This document shows positions 1 to 5,059 of a stretch of 11,327 nt of DNA, piece after piece; the stretch's first letter is position 1, and each line of letters starts with the position of its first letter. Made by a program: the position numbers and the translations under genes. The notes under the pieces are model-generated. The model was not told the DNA's origin. It did no database searches and was given only the letters and a program-made list of their open reading frames with translations. Source of the stretch: Streptococcaceae bacterium (GTDB lineage: Bacteria; Bacillota; Bacilli; Lactobacillales; Streptococcaceae); assembly GCA_031270215.1 (NCBI GenBank), contig JAISYB010000198.1:1-11327 (forward strand). Direction: 5' to 3'.

Positions 1-18
1 ATATGCAAAAAGTACAGC

Positions 19-36
19 GATTCTATTGCAAAGTTC
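19..36 (+). repeat. IS6-family-like terminal inverted repeat (remnant)
   Basis: The 18 bases GATTCTATTGCAAAGTTC match the usual end of IS6-family elements such as ISS1 and IS1216 (GGTTCTGTTGCAAAGTTT) at 15 of 18 positions, by recall of that consensus. In this orientation the interior of the element should lie to the right, but no transposase follows. A broken phage gene begins within about 95 bases, so at most a short end fragment remains. A chance match in AT-rich DNA is possible. Confidence 0.35.
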
Positions 37-54
37 AAAATGATGTACTATAAT
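26..54 (+). promoter_or_regulatory. Sigma-A-type promoter-like sequence
   Basis: TTGCAA at 26-31 and a perfect TATAAT at 49-54 are separated by 17 bp, an ideal housekeeping promoter layout. TTGCAA lies within the IS6-like end; IS6-family ends are known to supply -35 boxes. Transcription would start near 61 and meet a hairpin with a T-tract at 70-109, so any product may be very short. Confidence 0.45.
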
Positions 55-69
55 TAGAGCATAAGATCA

Positions 70-109
70 GGTCTGGAATGCTCGAGGGCGCCGGGCCATT
101 TTTGTTTTT
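70..109 (+). terminator. GC-rich hairpin with T-tract
   Basis: GGTCTGG at 70-76 pairs with CCGGGCC at 91-97 over seven pairs, two of them G-U. An inner extension pairs TGCT (79-82) with GGCG (87-90) around a CGAG loop, with AA bulged. TTTTTGTTTTT follows at 99-109. This fits a rho-independent terminator on the + strand. The core 81-97 is 15 of 17 G/C, unlike the AT-rich surroundings. It would block upstream transcription from entering the broken KilA-N gene. Confidence 0.5.
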
Positions 110-111
110 AG

Positions 112-813
112 GAGACCAATTGGCTAAGTAGTTACTCTACAATTGATTTTCTTGCGACATGGGAAGAGTTAAACAATCTTGATTTTAAACCCTTGGAATT
201 CCAAGAGTTTAGAAATCAACGTGGTAGAATTTCACTATCGCCTAAACAATGGATTGAAAAAATGAACGCTAAAGGTATATGTTCATCAGCTGGTCGCTAT
301 GGAGGAACTTTTGCACATGTAGATATAGCGCTTGAATTTGCAAGTTGGGTTTCTCCAGAATTCAAACTATATGTTATAAAAGAATATCAGCGGTTAAAAC
401 AAAGTGAAAGCTACCAAAATAGGATTAAATGGAATGTTAATAGAGAGCTAGCTAAAGTTAATTATACTATCCATACAGATGCCATAAAAGAACACTTAAT
501 ACCTAGCTTATTAACGAAGAAACAAATCGGACTTGCTTATGCCAACGAAGCGGATTTACTTAATGTTGCACTGTTCGGTATGACTGCAAAGGAGTTTAAA
601 GATAAATTCCCAAAGAAAAAAGGCAACCAGAGAGATAACGCAACAATTGAACAAAATATCATCATGGCAAGCCTAGAGAGTAGTAATGCGTTGATGATTA
701 GACAAGGGCTACCTCAGGAAAAACGGTTAATCACTTTGCGACAATTAGCCGTTGAGCAACTAGATTCTGTTTTGAAATATAAAGCTACCAAGCGACTTAA
801 AAATTTAGAATAA
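112..813 (+). pseudogene. KilA-N domain phage protein, N-terminally truncated
   Basis: The frame is open from 112, just after an in-frame TAG at 109-111, to TAA at 811-813: 233 codons. It resembles KilA-N (Bro-N/antirepressor-like) proteins of temperate phages of lactic acid bacteria, which usually have about 265-275 residues and whose KilA-N domain binds DNA. Homology seems to begin at once (NWLSSYSTIDFLATWEE, coded from 118), followed by the typical GRYGGTFAHVDIALEFASW and NEADLLNVALFGMTAKEF blocks. About 40 N-terminal residues, including the usual start and the 'YISLTD'-like strand, are missing. No ATG or GTG lies in frame before this homology, and the first usable start, TTG at 193, has no ribosome binding site and would cut into the domain. 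Other upstream frames do not encode the missing part. I infer a gene broken by a rearrangement near 112; the C-terminus looks complete. Confidence 0.7.
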
Positions 814-815
814 AA

Positions 816-853
816 AAACACGCTCGCAACTTTGGACGGTCTCGAGCGTGTTT
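816..853. terminator. Symmetric terminator hairpin
   Basis: AAACACGCTCG at 816-826 is perfectly complementary to CGAGCGTGTTT at 843-853, an 11-bp stem with a 16-base loop. The - strand copy ends in a run of seven Ts, making it a strong terminator for leftward transcription; the + strand has only three Ts and is weaker. It starts 2 bp after the KilA-N stop codon, so it may end that transcript, and it shields the region from leftward transcription. Confidence 0.7.
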
Positions 854-922
854 AAAAAAATCGCCCTACCAAAAGGCTTATTTTTTGTACCCTAATTTTA
901 ACAAATGAAAGGAGTTTAATCA

Positions 923-2047
923 ATGTGGATGGAAAAAATGCCAAGTGGCAAGTACCGATACAACGAAGAATTCAAAGATAAGTATACAAATAAACGAAAA
1001 AAAGTATCAATTACATTGTTGAACAAAACGAGAGAAACACAAAATTATGCTCGGATTGAATTGCAGAAAAAAATAGAACGAACTAAAAATAAAAAATCAT
1101 TCTCAAATTCAAATATCACACTTGAAGAACTAAAAGATGAGTGGTTTCCGATATACATGCAACAAGTTAAATCTGCTACAATCGTACAGACAAAATTCAT
1201 CATTGAAACATGTTTTGAAATACTTGATAAAGATTCATTCGTTCGAAAAATAGATGCTCCAAAATTAAATAAAATGTTTTATGAATTACTATACACCAAG
1301 AAATTGTCAAATAAATATGTTTCGATAATGAAATCAAAATTATCCACAATGTTTAAATACGCTAAAAATAAAGGATACATCTTATCCAATCCAATTAATG
1401 AAGTTGAAATTGACTATAAACGTGAAAATAAAAGCGTTAAAATCAAAGATAAATTTTTAGAAGATGATGAATATAAGAAAATAATTGAATATTCAATGGG
1501 GCATAATAAACGTTATGGATTGTTTTTTCAATGGCTTTATTTGACTGGATTAAGAGCAGGGGAAGCAATTGTATTAACTAAATCTGACTTTCATTTTTCC
1601 GAAGATAGAAATTATGTGTCAATTACCGGTACAGCAGTATATCACGGGTTGTCCGTTGGCGAACAAATAAAATCTAAAACTCCTAAAACGAACGCAGGAA
1701 TTAGAGAGGTTGATTTGTCAAAAAGAGCTTTAGATATATACCACAAGTCATTAAACATCTCTAAAAATGATGACTTAATATTCACTACCGCTAATGGAAC
1801 CTACCTTCAAATTAGCGCAATAAATAGTTATTTGAGACAATTAAAAAAAATACTAGATATAGAAAAACCATTAAGCAGTCATATCTTTAGACACACTCAT
1901 ATTTCTAAATTAGCAGAGCTTCAGGTACCTATATATTCAATCCAAGAGCGAGTGGGACACGAAAATAGCAAAATTACTGAGCAGATATATTTGCATATTA
2001 CAGAGAAAATGAAACAAGATTTAAGAAACAAAATTGAGAAGCTTTAA
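923..2047 (+). CDS. int: Tyrosine recombinase integrase of a phage or ICE-like element
   Basis: This 374-residue site-specific recombinase inserts and excises its element by strand exchange through a covalent tyrosine-DNA intermediate. The N-terminus (about 1-55, with MPSGKYRYNEEFKDKYTNKR) looks like an AP2-like arm-binding domain, residues about 65-165 form a SAM-like core-binding domain, and about 175-374 form the catalytic domain. The catalytic set is complete: R211 (TGLRAGE), a lysine at 252 or 255, H320 and R323 (HIFRH), H346 (VGHE) and nucleophile Y356. The start has a strong Shine-Dalgarno sequence, AAAGGAG at 908-914, with the last G 8 bases before the ATG. The gene is visibly more A+T-rich than the housekeeping genes to its right. 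It reads toward rplS, and the gap beyond it holds arm-site-like repeats, as expected for an integrase next to its attachment site. No excisionase gene is seen. A prophage is favoured because of the KilA-N gene, but an ICE or satellite is not excluded. Confidence 0.93.
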   Translation: MWMEKMPSGKYRYNEEFKDKYTNKRKKVSITLLNKTRETQNYARIELQKKIERTKNKKSFSNSNITLEELKDEWFPIYMQQVKSATIVQTKFIIETCFEILDKDSFVRKIDAPKLNKMFYELLYTKKLSNKYVSIMKSKLSTMFKYAKNKGYILSNPINEVEIDYKRENKSVKIKDKFLEDDEYKKIIEYSMGHNKRYGLFFQWLYLTGLRAGEAIVLTKSDFHFSEDRNYVSITGTAVYHGLSVGEQIKSKTPKTNAGIREVDLSKRALDIYHKSLNISKNDDLIFTTANGTYLQISAINSYLRQLKKILDIEKPLSSHIFRHTHISKLAELQVPIYSIQERVGHENSKITEQIYLHITEKMKQDLRNKIEKL

Positions 2048-2055
2048 AAAAGCAT

Positions 2056-2076
2056 CCACCTTTTTACCACCTTTTT
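2056..2076 (+). repeat. Paired direct repeats, probable integrase arm sites
   Basis: CCACCTTTTT occurs twice, at 2056-2065 and 2067-2076, with an 11-bp period (about one helical turn), 9 bp after the integrase stop codon. Short direct repeats beside an integrase gene at the element edge commonly bind the integrase N-terminal domain. The repeat is seen directly; the role is inferred. Confidence 0.55.
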
Positions 2077-2120
2077 CAATTTTTACTTATTTTACAATAT
2101 GAAAATTGCAACTAGCAAAA

Positions 2121-2149
2121 CAACAAAAACCCTTGATACACAAGGGTTT
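2121..2149 (-). terminator. rplS rho-independent terminator, probable attachment region
   Basis: On the - strand, AAACCCTTG and CAAGGGTTT form a perfect 9-bp stem (2141-2149 with 2127-2135) around a 5-base loop, followed by a T-rich run. It ends the rplS transcript 12 bp past the stop codon. It also lies between the integrase arm-site repeats and rplS, so the att core probably overlaps or adjoins it. The exact core cannot be set from one junction. Confidence 0.8.
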
Positions 2150-2161
2150 AAGTCAATAGTA

Positions 2162-2512
2162 TTAACGACGAATTTCTTTAATTCTCGCTGCTTTACCATG
2201 TAGAGCACGTAGATAATAAAGCTTCGCACGACGAACTTTACCGTATCTTACGACTTCAATCTTTTCAACACGCGGAGTGTGGATAGGAAACGTGCGTTCC
2301 ACGCCAACACCATTTGATACCTTGCGAACAGTGTATGTTTCAGAGATACCTGCGCCACGACGTTTAATCACGACACCTTCAAAAATCTGAATACGTTCAC
2401 GCGTACCTTCGACAACTTTTGCATAAACCTTTACTGTATCCCCAGCACGAAACTCAGGAATATCTGTGCGTAACTGTTCTGCTGTTAATGCTTCGATTAA
2501 CGAATTTCTCAT
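2162..2512 (-). CDS. rplS: 50S ribosomal protein L19
   Basis: L19 sits at the interface between the 30S and 50S subunits. The 116-residue product carries the family blocks IPEFRAGDTVKV, KVVEGTRERIQIFEGVVI, GVGVERTFPIHTPRV and the basic end KVRRAKLYYLRALHGKAARIKEIRR. I chose the internal ATG at 2510-2512 (MRNSLIEAL) over the one at 2525-2527: it gives the usual 115-116 residue length and has GGAG 9 bases upstream, whereas the upstream ATG has its AAGGA only one base away. It appears to be a single-gene unit with promoter, leader and terminator. Its 3' flank carries the integrase gene of a mobile element; the coding sequence itself is intact. Confidence 0.97.
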   Translation of the reverse strand: MRNSLIEALTAEQLRTDIPEFRAGDTVKVYAKVVEGTRERIQIFEGVVIKRRGAGISETYTVRKVSNGVGVERTFPIHTPRVEKIEVVRYGKVRRAKLYYLRALHGKAARIKEIRR

Positions 2513-2588
2513 CTTTCTTTTCTCCATTTCCTTGCAATCATCAAGTAATACACCTGAGCGGATTACAGTAATTTGTGAATTATCACAA
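2513..2588 (-). promoter_or_regulatory. rplS 5' leader with palindrome, candidate L19 leader
   Basis: The predicted transcript start is near 2587, giving a leader of about 75 bases. It opens with a perfect palindrome, TTGTGA-4 bp-TCACAA (2573-2588). A second possible hairpin pairs GTAAT with ATTAC around CCGCTCAGGTGT. The palindrome may be an RNA hairpin or a DNA operator at the start site. Firmicutes are known to have a structured L19 leader, but I could not check the consensus base by base. Confidence 0.4.
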
Positions 2589-2593
2589 TGTCT

Positions 2594-2622
2594 AATTTAA
2601 CATGCTTTGCCGGTAATGTAAA
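2594..2622 (-). promoter_or_regulatory. rplS promoter
   Basis: On the - strand, TTTACA (2617-2622) and TAAATT (2594-2599) are spaced by 17 bp, with an extended -10 TGT directly before the -10 box. It is the best promoter candidate in the 235-bp gap between rpsR and rplS. Upstream, at 2640-2720, I see no gene. Confidence 0.6.
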
Positions 2623-2724
2623 GACTAAAATTTTTTAAGGTCAGTCGCAGGCTTATCCCAATGACACAAAGAACGTGGTAATGTACTCACCTGTACACCT
2701 GTAAATTTTTTTGGATTATATTTC

Positions 2725-2759
2725 AAAAAAGCGGCTTAGAAAATTCCAAGCCCCTTTTT
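2725..2759 (-). terminator. Terminator of the rpsF-ssb-rpsR operon
   Basis: GGCTT (2733-2737) and AAGCC (2748-2752) form a short stem starting about 10 bp past the rpsR stop codon. The - strand copy is followed by TTTTTT (2725-2730). A T-run on the other side (2755-2759) could also let it work on the + strand. Confidence 0.65.
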
Positions 2760-2762
2760 ATA

Positions 2763-3005
2763 TTATCCTTCGTTTACGAATGGGAGTAATCCCATGATGC
2801 GCGCACGCTTAATTGCAATTGTAACCTTGCGCTGATTCTTCGCTGAAGTTCCCGTCACACGACGTGGTAAAATTTTACCACGTTCTGAGATGAAACGTTC
2901 TAGCAATTTAACATCTTTATAATCAACATAATCAATATGATTCGCTGCGATAAAGTCAACTTTCTTACGACGACGTATACCGCCACGACGTTGTGGTTGA
3001 GCCAT
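2763..3005 (-). CDS. rpsR: 30S ribosomal protein S18
   Basis: S18 binds 16S rRNA as a dimer with S6 in the 30S platform. The 80-residue product has the typical basic N-terminus (MAQPQRRGGIRRRKKVDFIA), the DYKDVKLLERFISERGKILPRR segment and the GTSAKNQRKVTIAIKRAR block; length is normal. No cysteine zinc motif is present, so this is a zinc-independent form. It is the last gene of rpsF-ssb-rpsR, 27 bp after ssb, with GGAGG in the gap. Its partner S6 is encoded by the first gene of the same operon, the usual bacterial arrangement. Confidence 0.97.
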   Translation of the reverse strand: MAQPQRRGGIRRRKKVDFIAANHIDYVDYKDVKLLERFISERGKILPRRVTGTSAKNQRKVTIAIKRARIMGLLPFVNEG

Positions 3006-3032
3006 TGTTATTCCTCCTTTAATAGTCTTAGT

Positions 3033-3518
3033 TTAAAATGGTAAATCATCATCCGAAATATCAATCGGACTTGTCCCGAATGGACCGTTATTGCTGCCAA
3101 GATTTGGCGCTTTTGGCGTATCCTGTGCTTGATATGAATTACTGCTGTAAGAGCCTTGGTTTTGCTGCGGTGCATTTTGTCCTTCCACACCACGCGCACT
3201 TCTTGATTCAAGCATTTGGAAGCTATCGGCAACAATTTCAGTCACATAAACACGTTGACCTTGATTATTCTCATAGTTTCTTGTTTGAATCCGTCCTGTA
3301 ACACCAATTAATGCACCTTTTTTAGCCCAATTAGCTAAGTTTTCAGCTTGTTGGCGCCAAATCACACACTGAATGAAATCAGCTTCGCGCTCTCCTGCCT
3401 GATTTTTAAATGCACGATTGACAGCTAAGGTAAAGGTTGCAACGCCTTGACCGCTCGGTGTATATCTAAGCTCTGGATCTTTTGTTAGGCGACCTACTAA
3501 TACAACGTTATTTATCAT
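3033..3518 (-). CDS. ssb: Single-stranded DNA-binding protein
   Basis: SSB coats single-stranded DNA and recruits replication and repair proteins. In the 161 residues, about 1-105 form the OB-fold (MINNVVLVGRLTKDPELRYT, then FIQCVIWRQQAENLANWAKKGALIGVTGRIQTRNYEN), about 106-150 are a Gln/Asn/Ser-rich disordered linker, and the end is the acidic tip ISDDDLPF that docks partner proteins. The length fits the main SSB rather than a short paralogue. It lies between rpsF and rpsR, the common Firmicutes order, 14 bp after rpsF and with its own Shine-Dalgarno sequence. The tail resembles that of lactococci and streptococci. Confidence 0.97.
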   Translation of the reverse strand: MINNVVLVGRLTKDPELRYTPSGQGVATFTLAVNRAFKNQAGEREADFIQCVIWRQQAENLANWAKKGALIGVTGRIQTRNYENNQGQRVYVTEIVADSFQMLESRSARGVEGQNAPQQNQGSYSSNSYQAQDTPKAPNLGSNNGPFGTSPIDISDDDLPF

Positions 3519-3532
3519 TTTAGCACCTCTCG

Positions 3533-3826
3533 TTAAGCTTCCAATTTGACGATCATATGACGTAAAATATCGTCATTGATCTTAGCTAAGCGATCAAATT
3601 CATTGATAGCTATAGCTGTCGAAGGAGCTTCAACGTTAATGATTCGGTATAATCCTTCACGGAATCCACCAATTTCATAAGCTAAGCGACGTTTTTCCCA
3701 ATCCTTTGATTCAACAGTAGCTGCACCGTTATCCTTAAGAATTGCATCAAAACGCTCTACTAAAGCAGTTTTTGCTTCTTCATCAATGCTTGGACGAATA
3801 ATGTATAAAATTTCGTACTTTGTCAT
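3533..3826 (-). CDS. rpsF: 30S ribosomal protein S6
   Basis: S6 pairs with S18 on the 30S platform. The 97-residue product has the standard MTKYEILYIIRPSIDEEAK start, the WEKRRLAYEIGGFREGLY core and the LAKINDDILRHMIVKLEA end. The start is fixed by the conserved N-terminus and by AAAAGGAGGTG upstream, with GGAGG ending 9 bases before the ATG. It is the first gene of rpsF-ssb-rpsR, with a promoter at 3905-3933 and a structured leader between. The sequence is very close to lactococcal S6 as I recall it, one of the better taxonomic hints here. Confidence 0.97.
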   Translation of the reverse strand: MTKYEILYIIRPSIDEEAKTALVERFDAILKDNGAATVESKDWEKRRLAYEIGGFREGLYRIINVEAPSTAIAINEFDRLAKINDDILRHMIVKLEA

Positions 3827-3840
3827 TGATTAACACCTCC

Positions 3841-3900
3841 TTTTGGTCTGTGTCCCTAAACTTTGTCTAGAGAAAGGAGTAAAATTAATTACTCACAGCT
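3841..3900 (-). promoter_or_regulatory. Structured rpsF leader, candidate S6:S18 autoregulatory site
   Basis: The leader RNA can fold as a three-way junction. An outer stem pairs CTGTG with CACAG (3894-3898 with 3848-3852). It encloses a 6-bp hairpin GAGTAA/TTACTC (3877-3882 with 3889-3894, sharing one base with the outer stem) and a 6-bp hairpin CTAGAC/GTTTAG (3856-3861 with 3865-3870, one G-U). Bacterial rpsF leaders are known to bind the S6:S18 complex; the match to that known motif is inferred. Confidence 0.45.
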
Positions 3901-3904
3901 TCCT

Positions 3905-3933
3905 ATTCTACACTATTTAGCAAATAAGTGCAA
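3905..3933 (-). promoter_or_regulatory. rpsF-ssb-rpsR promoter
   Basis: On the - strand, TTGCAC (3928-3933) and TAGAAT (3905-3910) are spaced by exactly 17 bp. The start would fall near 3898, just at the 5' arm of the foldable leader. No gene is seen between this promoter and the yhaM terminator. Confidence 0.75.
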
Positions 3934-4030
3934 ATCCTAGATGTATTTAATTCAGTCACGCTTTTAGGCAAGTAACACTAGAAAACGGTATACGTGCCAA
4001 TTTATCTATTTATGAGCATTCCAACCTGAC

Positions 4031-4067
4031 AAAAAAATAGAGCTGTGAGCAAGTCATCAACCCTATT
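4031..4067 (-). terminator. Terminator of the rsgA-yhaM operon
   Basis: On the - strand, AATAGGG (4061-4067) pairs with CTCTATT (4036-4042) over seven pairs, one G-U, followed by a run of Ts. The loop is long (about 18 bases), with a possible inner TGA/TCA pairing. It lies about 35 bp after the yhaM stop codon. Confidence 0.6.
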
Positions 4068-4102
4068 GTTATGTAATTATAAGCAATCACGTGCTTGAAA
4101 TC

Positions 4103-5059
4103 TTATTCTTGGGCGCTATCCTTGAAGGTCGGCTTGTAGAAGTTTCGATTTTCAAGTGCGAAAACTCTTGAAGTTGTTTCTCCTGGAGATACTTGACGCA
4201 GGGCGCCGCTAAGCATTTGCATCGTTGCATCCATTGTATCAATCTGATGAATTATCTCTGCCTCCATAATTTTTGGACGCACAGGAGAGCCATATTCTAG
4301 CAAGCCATGATGACTTAAAATAACATGACGCAGGATTAACACATCTTCTTTATCATCATCAATCTTCAATTCAAAGATAGCTTTTGATATTTCCTCATCA
4401 ACCAAAACAATATGCCCAATTAAGTTACCACGTAGAGTATACTCTGTACTATCTGCGCCCGTTAGCTCGATGACCTTTGCCAAATCATGCAAGATAATGC
4501 CTGAATAAAGCAGTGAGGCATTGAGCTCCGGATAGATTTCCCTAAGCGATTTGGCGATTTTCAACATAGTCGCTGTGTGATACGCCAGCCCTGTTTCAAA
4601 AGCGTGGTGATTCGTTTTTGCTGCCGGATAGGTAAAGAACTCATCGTCATACTTTTTAATCAAATGGCGAACAATTCGGTTCCAAATTGGATTTTTTATT
4701 TCAAAAATCGTTTGGTTAAGATACTCCTTAAGCTCTGAAACATTAACCGGTGGCTTTTCCTTGAAATCCTCCGGACGCAAATTGACATTATTAGCCAGCT
4801 GTAAGGTTAACTGATTAAGCTGTGGCATGCCGTTATATAGCTCTTTTTTACCCTTAACATGAACTACGACACCCGCCTTAAAACGTTCGATATAAATTGG
4901 TTGTGCATCCCAAAGCTTCCCATCAATTTCACCAGTATCATCTTGAAAGGTAAATGCGAGATAGTCTTTTCCGGCCTTTGTCTTTCTTAGCTCAGCAGTT
5001 TTAATCAATAAATATGTTTCAAAATATTCGTCTATCTTCAATTCTTTTAGTTTTTTCAT
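4103..5059 (-). CDS. yhaM: 3'-5' exoribonuclease YhaM
   Basis: YhaM (Cbf1 in streptococci) is a metal-dependent 3'-5' exonuclease of RNA, also active on single-stranded DNA, that trims transcript ends. The 318 residues match the family size (about 314). Residues about 12-90 form an OB-fold (YLLIKTAELRKTKAGKDYLAF, GEIDGKLWDA) and about 150-290 an HD-type phosphohydrolase domain with the HD pair H191-D192 (GIILHDLAKV) and likely metal ligands H161, H250, H251 and D274. Its ATG overlaps the yhaN stop codon by one base (TAATG), so the two are probably translationally coupled. It is the last gene of a six-gene operon, with a terminator just beyond. In streptococci it also follows thiN, but with rmuC between. 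Confidence 0.95.
   Translation of the reverse strand: MKKLKELKIDEYFETYLLIKTAELRKTKAGKDYLAFTFQDDTGEIDGKLWDAQPIYIERFKAGVVVHVKGKKELYNGMPQLNQLTLQLANNVNLRPEDFKEKPPVNVSELKEYLNQTIFEIKNPIWNRIVRHLIKKYDDEFFTYPAAKTNHHAFETGLAYHTATMLKIAKSLREIYPELNASLLYSGIILHDLAKVIELTGADSTEYTLRGNLIGHIVLVDEEISKAIFELKIDDDKEDVLILRHVILSHHGLLEYGSPVRPKIMEAEIIHQIDTMDATMQMLSGALRQVSPGETTSRVFALENRNFYKPTFKDSAQE

Noticed and set aside
78..131. A 17-codon open frame starting at ATG 78, overlapping the GC-rich hairpin
   Set aside because: Its codons fall on a hairpin plus T-tract, the upstream AGG is poor, and the peptide resembles nothing I recognise.
193..813. KilA-N gene as an intact 206-residue gene starting at TTG 193
   Set aside because: No Shine-Dalgarno precedes TTG 193, and clear family homology continues upstream of it to about 115, so this is a truncated frame rather than a natural start.
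860..910. Promoter for the integrase gene just upstream of its start
   Set aside because: TTGTAC is present, but no -10 box lies at an acceptable spacing; I cannot place a promoter with confidence.
2525..2527. Upstream ATG as the rplS start (121 residues)
   Set aside because: Its Shine-Dalgarno is one base away, and the extra five residues are not family-like; the ATG at 2510-2512 has ideal spacing.
2680..2712. Tandem TACAGGTG on the - strand between rpsR and rplS
   Set aside because: Only two short copies; no associated gene or site, so probably chance.
3008..3301. Open frames on both strands inside ssb
   Set aside because: They are shadows of the well-supported ssb gene with no family resemblance.
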